Shown piece after piece: positions 1 through 15,100 of a stretch of DNA of 64,000 nucleotides. The notes beneath the pieces were generated by a model, which did not search any database, was not told the origin of the DNA, and saw only the letters and a program-made list of their open reading frames with translations. The position numbers were made by a program, and so were the translations under genes. The stretch is from Adineta vaga (taxonomy: Eukaryota > Rotifera), in NCBI GenBank assembly GCA_021613535.1, contig CP075497.1, positions 10,354,001 to 10,418,000 of the forward strand, written 5' to 3'. Each line of letters begins with the position of its first letter. Position 1 is the stretch's first letter.

Positions 1-223
1 AACAACAACAACAACAACAACACCATACAGCAGTCAACAAAAACGATCGAGAAGCAAAGAGGAAAAAAAAGGGTGAAGATATGATTCGTTCTTTCTTTCT
101 TTTCTCAATAACAACGGGAACTCACCTTGGCAACATTTGAGTTATAGAATTGCCATTAGTGTAACATTATCAACAGGCAAAAAAGAAAAGAAACCATTGC
201 ACAATTAAAGAAAAATATTTACA
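1..223. repeat. 5' flank with (AAC)n microsatellite
   Basis: The first 22 bases are a run of AAC trinucleotides. The rest, up to the first start codon at 224, is A-rich and probably holds the promoter or 5' untranslated region of the EF-hand-fold gene. No distinct promoter motif was recognised. Confidence 0.5.
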
Positions 224-1529
224 ATGGATACAGATGAACGAAGTGATACTACACGTCAGTATGGGGCTATGTCAATGGAACAAACCTTGACCGCACCATT
301 GAATAATACGATTGATTTTCTTGTAATAATATAATCAAGGATAAGAAAATGAAATTTTCTCAACTTCTTCTCCTTTTTTTAATTTCTTTAGGGACCCGGA
401 AATGAGTACGGTCAAACAACAGTTAGTTTTGAAGAAATATTAGATGAAGCATCTCGAGAATGTAAGTGTTATTTATAATTAATATGATTAAATTTCTTGT
501 TTTGATCTCATTCGATCTGAATTAACATTCATGTAGAAGAAAATCTATCGCCACAAACCAAATAAGAAATATGTCAGTTGTAATCATTCTTAAAAATGAC
601 TTTCTAAAGGCATAGAAGACGTTATGTTATATAATATATGCAAATTTAGACAGATGTTTCAATAGCCGATTAGCTGATTGGAATATTTATAAATCTATCA
701 ATAGAATATCGAATTATCATTTGAATATTTCTTTTTCTTTTCTAGTTCTCAAATTTGGTTTTAAAAAAATCGCGAAAAAAAATGATTATATTCGAATTGA
801 GAGTATTGGTGATGCCTTTCGTCATGCTGGTCAAAATCCAAGTGAAGATACAGTTAAAGATATGATTGAGAAAGCCAAATCTTTAAAAGAAACACACCAA
901 CGTGATATCGATCCAGGTTTGTAGACATAACATTCTTAAGTCAGAAATCAAATACAAAAAAGTGAAGACGAAGAAAATCAGAATTAATTTTATTCTTTTC
1001 TTTTGTTTGGAGAACTTCAGAAGAAAAGTACTTGAAAAGATTTTTTAATTTTAATTCCATTGACAAATGTTTGTCTATATTGAATGAATAAATGAGTTCT
1101 TAGTTTTCTTTTGTCTATTTTTAAACTAGACGAAAAGGCTGATGATCGTTTAACATTTGCGGATTTTCTAACTATTGTTCATGAATTTTATGTGTCAACT
1201 GAGGACGATAAACAAAAATTACAAGAAGCATTCGATGTACTTGATCCGGAGACTAAATTAAAATTACCGGTTGATAATTTTACATATTTACTTAAAAATT
1301 GTGATTGGCCAGAAGATGATATCGATTTACTTCTTTCGCAGCTCAGTTGTGCAGATGGATTTTTTATTACTGATGGTAATCAGAAAAGCTTATTTGTACT
1401 ACGTCATTTTTTTCTTAATCTTATTTGTTTTTCTTTGTAGATTTACAAAAAATACTTAACACACCCGTTGAATTACCGAAGAAAAAAGGGAAGAAAGGTG
1501 GAAAAGGGAAAAAGAAAGGAAAAAAATGA
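224..1529 (+). CDS. Small EF-hand-fold (calmodulin superfamily) protein, Lys-rich tail
   Basis: Five exons (224-322, 392-461, 746-916, 1130-1375, 1441-1529) join in frame to 224 residues with GT..AG introns. The middle has paired helix-loop-helix segments typical of the calmodulin fold (about residues 60-200, for example QEAFDVLDPETKLKLP), but the loops lack a complete DxDxDG calcium ligand set, so calcium binding is doubtful. The C-terminus is a run of Lys and Gly (KKKGKKGGKGKKKGKK). The overall layout resembles ciliary EF-hand proteins such as EFCAB2/DRC8, which is only an inference. An AATAAA lies at 1545-1550, just after the stop. The start is the first ATG in frame with exon 2. The third intron uses a GTTTGT donor. 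Confidence 0.7.
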
Positions 1530-1544
1530 CATTTTTCTTTTATA

Positions 1545-1550
1545 AATAAA
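1545..1550 (+). terminator. Polyadenylation signal AATAAA
   Basis: AATAAA 16 bases after the stop codon of the EF-hand-fold gene; the position fits a short 3' untranslated region. Confidence 0.5.
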
Positions 1551-3145
1551 TAATCGTCATCAAATAAGCGATGAATATAGCATTTAGTTCATTTTTCTTA
1601 ATTATGATATTACGAAGATTTTTTTTCATGGATACTAATCTATGAATTCCGTAGTTCTTCATCGATCTTCATCAATTATACTAGCAGCTTTTCCTTTCTT
1701 ATTTTTCTTCTGCTCGATTTGCTTTCTGGCCATCAGAGAGAGAGAGAGAGAGTCTTTTACCAGCCGTTTTTGGCCTTGTCGTTAGTCGCCTCCAACAAGC
1801 GTATAAACGAAGAAGTCAATCTTAATAGAAAACATCTGACAGTTCTGAGCGAACTATTCTACAAGACAGTCTTCTGTCATCTAGATATGTCGAAGAAGAA
1901 AAAACGAAGAAGGAACGTTTGCTTTTTATCCAACAAAATCATTTGTACTAAAGTAACAACGATTGGAACATCTCTCATTTCTTGCCATAAGGATATTGTT
2001 CCTTTTCTTTCTCGTTCCTTCATGTCATGTATATTTTATATATTGAGAAGAATTGTCAGCCGAATGTGGATGTCAATACTCGTATACATATATATATATA
2101 TATATTTTTCTTCTGCACCCAAAGACTTGATAATAATAATAATAATAATAATAATGATACCCTGGATTCTCATTCATAAACTATACGATAGACGACTTCT
2201 TCCAAATGTAATAAATTGGACATATAATTGTGCATTGAAAAAAGGGAACACAACTGTTTATCATAAATTTTTGAAGTGTGCGTTTAGAAAGGTGAAGTGA
2301 CGCTTGAATAAAGGATAGGTGACGTGAAACACACACAGAGGAAACCTTTCTAAAAATTCAAAAACTAATAACAATCACAGCAAGGACATAATCAAATAGT
2401 TGTCTTTCTCACATAATCATTGCGTGTGTCTACGCATATGTATGTCTGTATTATAATATAAGTCCCTTGTTATTTTCTTTTTCTCGTTTTTCTTTTTGTT
2501 TCACTTTAACCCTTTTCGTTTTTCTTGTCAGATTTTCACATCTGTGTTACGCTGTCTTCATGCGTCGATATGTAGCTTGTTTTTTGTTAGTTGTGTAGCC
2601 ACAAACAGCGAATAAGCAGAAACCGAGGCGTAGAAGTAAGTGTGAAAAAAAAACGCAAAATGCACCGCGAGAAAGAAAAAGAGCGATAAAAAATAGAAAA
2701 AAGAAGAACCAAAAATGTGTTTAGTATCTGTACATTAAAAAAAAGAACCTCTTCTTTTTCTCTCACTGTCTGTCTTTCCTTCGTTCGTTCTTCGTCTTTT
2801 TTTTACGTTGCATGTTTCCGCTACGTCGACTGTTTTGCTCTGTCTCCTTTCCCTCTGTTTCTCCTCCTCCTCCTCTCTTGTGGTCGCTCTCTTTGTGGTT
2901 GTTTTCTTTTTTTTCTCTCCTCTCTCTCTCTCTCTCTCACACTCTCTTTGCGGCCGTCTTTGTGTCCCATCTTCTTCGATTGGGAAGCACTGATGTGTTT
3001 CTAGAGTCTAATGGATGTCAACGGACTGTCGAAATCACCACAATACCCTTATTTAAATCTATTGACGTTCCGTCTTGTTCGTCACAGTCGCTACGACGAC
3101 GCATCAGAACGCTCCTACTATTCATACTGAGCCAGCGTGCTCGAA
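1551..3145. other. Non-coding, low-complexity intergenic stretch with microsatellites
   Basis: About 1.6 kb without a convincing gene. It contains (TA)n near 2089-2104, (AAT)n near 2130-2155, a GA run near 1736-1751 and a long pyrimidine-rich tract near 2750-2945 ending in (CT)n. Open frames here are low-complexity and are not spliced to anything. The last part probably holds the promoter and 5' untranslated region of the ADAMTS gene that starts at 3146. Confidence 0.5.
2918..2939. repeat. (CT)n microsatellite
   Basis: About ten CT dinucleotides within a longer pyrimidine-rich tract upstream of the ADAMTS start. Confidence 0.7.
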
Positions 3146-6100
3146 ATGCATTTCGACATATACATGGTTTTCACTGCCATCGTTACTACCCTCTTATGTT
3201 CGTTACCGTCATCCTTGTCAACTTTTATTGCCACTCAAGCCAGTTCAGTCATAACAACAAGTGAGCTATTATTTTTCTGATTAAATTTAATTATTTAGGT
3301 TTTATGTCTTCTCATTGTCATGAACACTTTATATTGATTTGCTAGACAACTATAAGTAAATGTATATATAGACTGAAATCGATTTCACTAGTGGTATGCC
3401 ATAAGGTGATATGATGATGTAATTTGATCTCTAATCTGTATCAATTCAGTAATAATTGAGTGTTCCTTTTCTTCGTATTTCTTTTTTCTTTATGTGCCGT
3501 TATTGCCGACTCGCGATTAAATTTGATATATAGTTATAGATACGTGTATAAATGTATATATATATATATACATATAAATATAAACGTGTATATAAATATA
3601 CATGAATTAACACGGCAGGCAACCTTGGAAGAATCTAGGGAGTTAGGTAATGATACGACACAATTCTGCCGCTCGGTTGTATTTGCTTCTGTGTTTTTTT
3701 ACACTGGTGAGAGACGTTGCGTCGCCGTGATGTTGTTTTCATGTAGGAAAACAACGTCAGCTAAATGGTGGTTAATGACACTCATTCGCGCGCAACAATA
3801 CTAATAGGCGGTAGAAGAATAGAAAAAAAACACACATACAAACACACAGAATTCGCATTACAAATTCTTGTTTTTTGTTTGATGTCAGGTAGCTTTAGTA
3901 TTGATTTTTTTTGCATAAAATAGTATGCATAATAATGATATATAAAGAGAAACGGATCCTGATTTTTTTGTTTATCTTTATATTGAATGTATATTGATCA
4001 ATCGATCGATCAGCACAACTGCTATGTGCAGATGATTGACGTACAAGCCACAGTCGTCTAACGTGTCAAAAAACCGCTATCATACGGTAGAAAAGAAAAG
4101 AAAGCTAACCACATATAGGCATATAATATACACATACATATGCATCGTTCTTCTTCTATATCATTTAATCTTAATCAAGATTATGTCACCTTGATAAGAT
4201 ATATTCACATAATATTTTGGAAGAAGTTTGATTCTCAAGAGAAAAAAATGCTTTTGACTGATTTTGATTAATTTCTTCGAGGTTAATCATAATAGTAATC
4301 TATAATAGATAATGAAAACATGTTTTCAAGACAACGATTTTAGTTTTACATATATACACATACATACAGTTCGCAAGCAGTCGAATGTCTCGACATTTAG
4401 TTTACTCATCTGTTATCTTATAAGACGATGTTTTCTCGGTATGCTTGCATACATACACACACACACTTTTTCTTTTATTGACTAAATGAGACCAGTAGCA
4501 TGAAGGCTATTGCCACATAGAGATGTTAAACTCTTATTGTTGAGAGTGACAAGCAAAAGAAAACCTTGCCATCAATGTTGTTGATGATTGTGTATAGAAG
4601 ATGATTCATATAAAAAAATCTCTTTCATGGTTTCGTTTGATGAGATAAAATCAATTATAGAAATGTTATTTTACTAGTATTATGTAATAAATGCGTGCAC
4701 AATCACTTGATAAGAGACGTGGCTAGGCGCTTACAGACGTGTACATGTCTATTTATCTATGAATTTCTATTGCTTCGTATGCTTCTTCATATGAAAGCTC
4801 ATCAAATCTGATTTCATCTTTAACAAGACTAATTCAACAAATGCATCGATCTTCTTTTGCTCATTTGAAATTAACAGTTCGACTATTCATTTCTACTTAA
4901 CATCGAACAAATATCTTTTTTTTTCGTCATATGAGATGATATTATAAGCTTATGCCGTGCCTAGAAATAAATAGTTTCGTGTCACAAAATCGTATCTTTT
5001 TCTCTACTCTCTTTCTCTCTCTCTTCTCTTACTTTGTTTTTTACACAAAGGTCAAATAAATCTACGTTGCATCTGTCTGCAAAAAAAATGCACTGCACTT
5101 GACAGCAGCCTTCATTGAAAGTGTTTACTGTTACTGTAGCAGAGATAACATATATACACATTGACAAATAGATATATGATTATGTTGTATATGAGGAAAA
5201 AAATGTGGGAAAGAGTTTGTGAGATAAATCTGACTCGAGACAAAAACGACAAGTGTGCCCTTTGTATTACATGGCACAAAATATTTGATCTCTTCACCTA
5301 TATTTTGATTGGGTTTTTTTAACTTTCCTTCGTTTTTTTTTAACGAAATAGAACACTCGCTTCAAAAGATAACAAACGAGTGATCTTTACAAATAGAAGA
5401 CAGTTATAAAATCAACATGCTCTTGCAAATGTTCGCATTATACAAATAAATAATCATTAGCAATCGATATAAGATCTTTGAGCCATCGTTATCGATAATA
5501 TTACCAAGAGTACAGACAATTGCGTGAAAATCTATCGATAGAAAAGATCGTCTTTCACGTTTTCTAATCCTTCTAATCGATAAAGAAATATATATAACGC
5601 CGAAGGACGCTATGCAAGCACACCTCTCTCTCTCTCTTTGCGTGTATATAAATTTACATATTTGCTTTTAATATAATAAGAAATAGTCTTTTTTTTCATT
5701 GATATCTTTAACTGTCTGTAAATATCTATAAGCAAATACACATCTTTGTGTATCAATACAAAGTCACTCGTTTCTTTTCTCATCAGATAAATTAATGATA
5801 AAAAAAAGCGATTTAACGCATCTCACATATGCAAGCGAAGGCAATCAGGCGGAATAAAAGAAAACATCGGATATATTACTTATAACTACGACAAAAAAAA
5901 CAAGAGAATATTCGATAAGATATATATATTCATTTATAGAGAGAACTATTTGTACTGAAGGAGGAGTCGAAGAAGAACAAGGTTATATATGATTAATGAT
6001 CATTATTGAGATTGTATATGTATGTCTATTCATCTGAAATACTAATATCCAACATTTGTTAACACATTGAAATATGTATATGTATATAAACAAATTGAAT

Positions 6101-9100
6101 GAGCATTACTGATCGATTTCTTCTTCTAATGTATAGTATCAAATGTACAATTTAGATAGAATATCTATCGATATTAGAAAAACAGAACATTTTAAATGAT
6201 TTAGAATGACAAAAAAATGTGATGTAAGAACTGATTTCTTTTTAGACACGGTCGACCAAGAACAATTTAACTATGAAATTGTCATTCCCCAATCGATACG
6301 ATCTTCACGATCATTCTCATTTGTACCTGATTGGAAAGCTCGATTAAGAGATAAAGATCATATTCGTCTTAAACGTTCTCAACAATCTCTTCCTGATCAT
6401 TCAAACACAACTTTACACTATCGTATCTATGGTTTTAATCAAACATTTGATTTAAGTTTAATTGAAGACGAAGTATTTCTCGCACCATCATTTGTTATTC
6501 AGCATTATAATGAAAATCAAACATGGTTAACAAAAGATATTGAACATTGTTTTTATAAAGGTCATATTAATCAAAATCCTTTGTCGACTGTATCAATCAG
6601 TTTATGTCACGGTTTGGTATGTATCATTCATTCAATTAATATGAAAGCCATATGTAAGACTGTCTTGTCAAGAAAAAGAAAAAAAAAGAAAGTTCGACTT
6701 CTATCAATACGAACTGACAGAACGATAGACAATCTGTTGATATAACTATGTTTGTTCTTAATTAACAAATCAACCTTGAGTTAATTAGAAAATATCAATT
6801 GAATTAACAGTAATCTCTTGTGTATAAAGGGAAAAAAAGACACTTTTGTACGAAACCTTAAAATAATCTATTTGTAAAGAGACCTCTAAAACTCTCCTTC
6901 TCAAACTTTCAAAGGTTTCGTACATACTACTTTGTTTCAATACGTACAAAAAAGGTTTCATCAATAAAAAAAGTTAATTATTCGACACTTCTTTTTAGTT
7001 AGGTACATTTGTTCATAATGATGTGGAATACTTCATTGAACCTAAACATCATGACAATGCAACAAAATGGAATTTTGAACATTTATTCTATACTCATAAA
7101 GATTCTATTGAATCAATTACAGATGATAAACAATCAGTACGATGTCCGGTCGATGGTAAAATTCTCTAAAAATATCGTTTAAATCTATTTCAAATCTTTT
7201 AGGTATTCCCTATTTTGAAAAAGTTCAATCCTATCCTCATTATCATCGAACTCGAAAACAACGATTGCGAAAATCTTCTCCAAAACTCTCCATATCTGTC
7301 GACAATGATCTGGCACATACTTATAATACAAATCATTTGAAACGTCGAGCGAAACGTCAAAGTGATCTCGATCCAACAGCTAAACATGTTGAAGTACTTG
7401 TCGCTTACGATGACTCAATAAAACAATTCCATTCAGATATTGATATCAAATCTTACATTCTTACCCTTTTTAGCTATGTAAGTTTTCCGAATATAATCTG
7501 TTGATTTGAAAGACTTTCTTTGTTCTTTTCTCTCTCTCTCTCTTTCTTTAAGGTATCACATTTATATTCGGATGCAAGCATCGGTAATAATATTAAAATA
7601 TGGCTGGTCAAATTAGTCGATCTAGATGCAGCATTCACTGTAAGATATTATTTTAAAGAAAATAAATAGTATTGTTCTATTGTTTTACTTCTATCTCAGA
7701 GATACATAACATCAAGTGATGATGCTGCAGATATATTAGGTACATTTTGTAAATGGCAGAAAGATTACAATGATGTAGATACATATGATACAGCTGTTCT
7801 TTTAACTAGGTAAAATATCACATTTTCTTAAATCGTTTTTTGTTTTCACATTTAGTCTGATATTTAGAACACCTCTATGCAATAAACGAGCCAAAAATGT
7901 TACTGATAGTAAATGTGACACATTAGGATTAACTGAATTAGGTACATTGTGTAATAAAACCTCAAAATGCGCTGTTGTACGTGATAACGGATTTGCTACT
8001 GCATTTACAATTGCTCATGAAATTGCTCATTTGTAAGAAAAATTATTTCAAATAAAAACAAACAAATCTGATTTTTTTCTCTCTTCAAATATAGATTTGG
8101 TATTCGACATGATAATGACAAAGCATGTTTAGATCATACGAAAGAACAAAATATTATGGCTACATCTCTCACATTTAATCATAATCATTACAAATGGTCG
8201 AATTGTAGTCGCCATTATTTTACTCAATATCTTGAGTATGTATCAAACATTTCCTGAAACAGTATTTTTGTATCATTTAAACTAGCCATAGTTTTTGTCA
8301 AATAGGCATAACTATATTAAATTGTACTATCTATCAGATGAGAGTATACTTGCAAGGTTAAATAGTATAGTCGAAATGGGTTATCTAAGAGCGTGACTAT
8401 AGATTGTTGAATCTGAGAAATATCAACGATTGATTTGATAACCTGCGTATTTTGTCCATCTTCTTTTGATATACGATCGACAAAATCTATTATTCAGACA
8501 ATTTCTAAGTATTCAACTAACTACATAGATCACGTATCTATCTTCTATTCTTCTCATCAGACAAAATGAAGACTTTTGGATAAATAATTCAATGTGTCTA
8601 TGCATAAAATGCTACATTAGTATGCGTACAATATTAGTCTATTAATATTCCGTTAATGATTTCTAGTAATAGCGAAAATATCGTGTGCAGAAGGAGAACG
8701 ACATGACAAGGTCAAAAACTATTTTTCTGTTTATTCGTAAAACCGAGTGCAGATTTTACACAAAGAATCGAATTGAATTACTTTTCTATTGTTTTCTTTT
8801 TTAGATCGGATCGATACCAATGTTTAAATAATATTCCTGATTACAAATCTTCATCATGGAAAGATCTGAATGCTGAACAAACAGCACGTCAACTACCCGG
8901 TCGTTTTAGTGATCTCGATGCTCAATGTCGTCGAGCATTTGGTATTAGTTTTGAATATTGTCGAGATCTTAGTCATGGAGTAAATATCTATCATTTATGA
9001 TAATTGATTTCATCTTATTCAAAACAATTTCTTCTCATTTTTAGCCAAAATGTCATCGTTTATATTGTCGTGAAAGATTCTCAAATTTATCCTCATGTAT

Positions 9101-12100
9101 AACAAATCATGCTCATTGGTCTGATGGTACACAATGTTCTGTCTCATATTCAGAAATCAAAGTAAGCAGATACAAACAACATACCTGTGTTATCATCATT
9201 GACTTTTCGCAAGCTTCTAATCGATAAGAATAAAACAGTTCGTTCGAATACGTGGTTTCGTAGACAGTTGAATAGAATGAATAATATGTGTCTATATTTT
9301 CTGTTCTGTCTGCATATGCAAGCATGCATACACGTATATACTTTTTACTTGACAAGGACGAGAACTACGCAAGAAAAAAAGATATATTATGACATATCAA
9401 GGACTTTTAATGAAACGAAGATGCATTTATTTCTTATAGAGATGTTTTCGCGGAGATTGTCGAAGTACACATGAACTTCAAGTAATCAATGGAAATTGGG
9501 GAGATTGGTCATCATGGTCACCATGTACACGTACATGTGGTAGTGCTGTACAAAAATCACAACGTTATTGTGATAATCCAAAGTCAGTCAACGTTAACTC
9601 ATAATTTTAATTCTGAATCAATTTGATCTTTTAGACCAGAGAATGGTGGAAAATATTGTTCTGGTCAATCAACTCGAATACGATCATGTGAAGATAATCC
9701 AGTAAATAATTCTGATGATGATGATTTCGATATGAATAATATGAATTTTACTTTATCTAGCCTTGCAAAGATCCAATTGATATGTTTCGTTTGCGTCAAT
9801 GTTCGGTATTTAATAATCGTACGATTGATCCTTCATTACCCTTTGGTACACGATTTGAACCGAAATATAATGGTAAATTTTGATTTAAACATTTCCTGGA
9901 ATGAATAGTTGATATTTATTTTCTAAATTTAGTTCTATCCAGTGAGAGATGTAAATTGATTTGTAAAGTATCTGATGATCGTCTTGAACGATCATTTGTT
10001 CTTGGTGATCGCGTTGAAGATGGAACACCATGTGGACGTGAAGAAGAAACGAGAGATATTTGTATTAATGGTGTTTGTATGCCCATCGGTTGCGATCAAA
10101 AATATGGATCTAATGCGACAGAAGATGTTTGTGGAGTTTGTAATGGACAAAATCGAACATGTAAATTATCTAGTGGACAAAAACGAGTCTCAGATTTTGG
10201 TTCGTTGAATAAGATTCTTTTTTCTTGCGAAGAAATATAATCTTTGATTTCATTAGGAATTACAAATATAGTCGATATTCCTATGAATACAACACGTGTC
10301 AATGTTGTACAGATATCATCAGGAAATGATCGATATTATCTAGGTAAGATATTGATATTGATCACATTCAATTCTATGCTTATTTTTATTCAGCGGTTAA
10401 ACATGCTAATGGAACCTATGTTTTAAATGGCATACATAGTCTTCAATTGTATAATGTTAAACTTCGTATAGGTACTGCTACACTTTCCTATACAGGATCA
10501 GATTCAGGAAATGAAACAGTAACCATAACGGGTCGTCTTAAAGTTCCATTAGAAATTCAAGTTATATCAATATATCAAGCGGGTGCTCCACCAACATCTG
10601 TTGTATGGGAATATTATTCACCATTTGATGAAACTGATTTATCAAGACAGTATGGTGATGAATCTTCAGATTATTATTGCGATCGACCATGTCAAGGTTT
10701 CAAACAAGTACAAAAATGTCTTATACATGGAAGAGAATATGATACAGTCTATTGTTCATCATATAAAATACCATATACATATGAAAAAGAAAGTTGTAAT
10801 AATGATTGTCTTCTCAGGTAAAATTCCTTCTGAGAAAAGAATTTTTTTCTCTTTTAATTGAAACATTTATTTTTCGTAGTTGGAATACACGTTATCAACA
10901 AGCTTGCTCAACTCGGTGCGGTGATGGATATAAACGTGTGATATATGAGTGTACAAAAACAAGTACTACTGATCGAACTATGGAATCGCTTGATGAAAAT
11001 TCTTGTCGAAGATATGTTGGAGAAAAACCTGCTGATGTAGTGTCATGTGTTGGTGATTGTACAGGAACAGGATGGGTTTATGGAAATTGGGGCGAAGTAT
11101 GTGCAGATTTTGTTAATTCTAGATTGTTATCTAAAATAATTATAGTGTCATTACGATGGTGGTTGCGTACGTAAACGTACAGCGGATTGCCGCAATGCAT
11201 CAAATGTATCTACATCGTCTCATTATTGTGTATCAGATTTCATTTATAATACAGAACGATGTGCAGAAGCATCATGTGATCAATCAAGATGGAACTATAC
11301 CTCATGGTCAAATGTTTGTATCAAACTATCTCAATTTCATTCTAGAAATTTCCTTTTCTAAATTGATTGTTTCAGTGTGATTGTATTTCAAAACGTCGTC
11401 AGCGAAGTGTAACATGTGTTCGAAATGGTAAACAAGTCAATGATCGTGAATGTCAACATGAACCAAAACCAGATGAAACTGTATCTTGTTATGATGAGTG
11501 TCCTGTATCAGCTCAATGGGAAGCACAATCATGGGAACCAGTATGTGGCTTGTTTTTTTATTCAATCAGTTTGATTCATCTTTTCTCTTTTTATATTAGT
11601 GTACAGCAACTTGTGCGTCGCAACAAGGTATTCATCGACGTCGTGTTGTATGTACACATTACGGTTCAATTGTCCAAGATGGTTATTGTGATCCAAGATT
11701 AAAACCTATTGAACAAGAATGGTGCTCAACAAATGTAACTTGTACTACATGGTTAATGAGTGAATGGTCACCTGTACGTATTGAGAATAAAATTTTGATA
11801 GTTCTCTCATCGAATAATATCTATTTTTTTTTGCTGTTTTCTTTTCTAGTGTTCAGTTACATGTGGAAAAGGTATTCAAAGACGTGCAGTAGTATGTCAT
11901 CAAGATGGTAGATCAATGGATCAATCGAAGTGTCCGCAACCTATGCCCACTGAACAACAAACCTGTCAGGCAGCTGATAGTATTCTATGTTCAACATTAC
12001 GTTGGTCAAATGGACCATGGACTGATGTAAATAAATTGAAATTTTTTGAAAGAAATCTAATTTCTATAAAACTTTCCTTTCATGTTTACTAGTGCTCAGT

Positions 12101-15100
12101 AACTTGTGGTACTGGTATTCAACAACGAAGTGTTTATTGTCATGACTCAGCGCGTCCTTCATCTCTAATACCAGATATTGAATGTTTAACCGTATTAGGA
12201 GATAAGACAAAACCAAATCATCGACAAACTTGTGTGATTAATGAGTGTCCTCAATGGCAAACAAGTTCATGGAGTAAATGTTCAGGAAAATGTGGTTCTG
12301 CCGTACATCATCGACGTGTATGGTGCTTATACAATGGCCAAGAAGTTGAAGACAGTTATTGTACACATCTTGGTGACAAGCCATTTGCAACTGAAGCATG
12401 TCATACAGGTTTATATTGTCCTGAATGGACAACTGGAATGTGGTCAGAAGTATGATAAATAAACATATGTATGCGTGAAAGTCACTCAGATTGTTTCTTC
12501 TCTCTTAGTGTTCGGCTCAAATGTGTTCAACAGGTATGCAATATCGACAAGTTGTTTGTCGACAAGATGATGAAACAATATCAAATATGAATTGTGATGA
12601 AGCATCAAGACCATCAGAACTACAAGCATGTCAGACCTATAATAGTACAATCTGTTCCGTAATTCGACCATACTCCACATTAGAAACGATGTCATCATAT
12701 ATATGGGATGTTAAACAATTCGGAGAAGTAAATAGTTAAAAAAAGATAAATATTTTGATAAAATGAATTATCTAATTTCGTTAATATCTTTAGTGCAGCG
12801 CAACATGTGGTGTTGGTCGACGTTCACGACAAGTTCATTGTATTGATAGTTTAACAAAAGTATCTTATAATGATCAATATTGTGCTCAATTACCAATAAA
12901 ACCAGTTGAATATGAAACATGTCATATGAATTCATGTCCTGCCTGGTATACTGATCCCTGGTCACCGGTAAAGTTCTTCTATTTGAACAGTCTATTGTTG
13001 ATCTAGATTCTTTTCTTCAAAATAAATAATTTTAGTGTACAGTGACATGTGGTTCAGGTACTCAACATCGCATAGTGACATGTAAAAGTGGAGATGAAAT
13101 TGTATCACCTAACAAATGTAATGGTCTGAATAGGCCTGCAGCAACAATGCAGTGTCATACTATTCCTTGTGCATTAGGTGCAAGTTATAACAATAATTTA
13201 TCGCCATCGGGAGCAACATGGATACCAAGTGAATGGGAACAGGTTTGTTGTATGTAATAAAAATTCGTATGAATAATTTCGTGTTTATAAAAGTGTGATC
13301 GTCAAACGTGTCAACAAACACGAACCGTTCGTTGTATTGACACTATGAATGCTCGAATTTTGCCACCATGGAATTGTACAAAAAATCAACCTCAACCATC
13401 ATCCAATCGAACATGCCGAATATCAGCTTGTATAGAATGGCGTGTAGCACGTTGGAATAGCGTAAATGATTTGATGTTACATCGATGATTTTATATCTGA
13501 AATCAAAATTTGATTTTAGTGTTCGGTCAAATGTGGTCGTGGTTTTCAATATGGTTTTGGTCTTAGTTGTTTCACTCGTCAGATGCCTATACGTGAAATA
13601 AATACAAGTGAATGTGAATTAGCTGAACCTCAATTATCTACACCTCTCACTAGACGAGAATGTCGTCGAAGTTGTGTAGAATGGCGAACAAGTGATTGGT
13701 CAGAGGTAAAGTTTAATGGAATTATTAGTTTCGCTTTGGAATGTGCTCATAGAATAATTAGCATGTATTTTAGTAGTTTCTCGGGAAATTTTCAAATCAT
13801 TAGTGTCAAATAGATAGATTAGAGCTTGAATATTGCATGTATATAATTAGTAAAAGAATGAAATTTTTTTTCTCTGAATATTTTTCTTGATATGCGCGCA
13901 TGTACATACATACGGGCACACACACACAGATACACACTCACGTTCAATATGGTTCGACATATCTATATATACATATTTCCTGATCATTTCATTAAATATA
14001 CATATGTATATATATATTGTTTTTATGTTCTGTATCACTATTTATCTTCATCAGATTTCGACGAGAAGAATACTAATTCTATCTGTGCTTTTCGTCATAA
14101 TCTGTTTACCTTCGATATTCATGATATGCATATATACACTATTGTCACTCTATTCAAATATATGCAGTAATACTATCTCTGTTCCTCCCAAAAATCCTAT
14201 GGTTCTATGTATATATATCTAACAGTGTGATGCCCAATGTGGTACAGGCAAAAAAGTTCGACAAGTAACCTGTCATCGAAAATTAAATAAACAACAAGTT
14301 CCTGAACAAATGTGTTTACAAAAACGACGAAATTTAATACGACCCATAGCTGAAGAAATATGTATACAACCTTCATGTTATAAATGGATTTCAACAGAAA
14401 ATTGGAGTCAAGTATGTTTTGTTTTCTCTTGATGTATCTTACGAAATATCTAATTGTTGTTTTGATAGTGTTCGGCAATATGTAATGGCGGTTTTGAAGA
14501 AAATATCTATCGTTGTGTTTTTACTGGAAATTCAACTGAACAAATAGTTGATAATCGATTATGTCATGATATTCTTCGACCACAAATACGTCGTTCATGT
14601 AATAGTCAACCATGTTTATCACAAATATATAATGTCACAAAACGACGAGGACGTCGTCGTCGATGGGAAGTTGGTCAATGGTCACCGGTAAATATTTTGT
14701 CTTCATCGAAAAAATATCTTCATTTGAAACTATTTTCAATTCTTGTATATTTAGTGTAATGTCCCATGTGGTGTTGGTGAACAATATCGAGTAGTAAGGT
14801 GTTTAGTTATATTTCGAAATCGAACAATACCAGATCGTCATTGTCGACATTTATCACAACCGAATCGTGTACAACAATGTTTTCAACTTGCTTGTACACC
14901 AATGTGGACAACACATTCTTGGTCATTGGTATGTCGACAGAAAAGCATTGAACAAGAAAAAAAATACGAGATCTTTCTTTATTCTAGTGCACATCGGCAT
15001 GTGGTGCAGGTATTGAATATCGAGGTATATCTTGTCATGAAGTCAATAATAATGGATATCTATTAAAACATAATTATTCAAATCAATGTGATCCATATCG

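Noticed and set aside
1719-2300. A 193-codon plus-strand frame after the first gene
   Set aside because: It runs through GA, TA and AAT microsatellites, has simple-sequence composition and no homology or splice partners.
2717-3264. Overlapping pyrimidine-rich frames
   Set aside because: Mostly Ser/Leu/Phe from CT repeats. Only the last part, in one frame from 3146, is kept as the ADAMTS signal-peptide exon.
4982-5297. Two minus-strand frames inside the first ADAMTS intron
   Set aside because: Short, overlapping, low-complexity and without homology; judged chance.
13847-14222. Frames on both strands in a long ADAMTS intron
   Set aside because: They derive from CA/TA tracts; the intron borders fit the repeat exons on each side.
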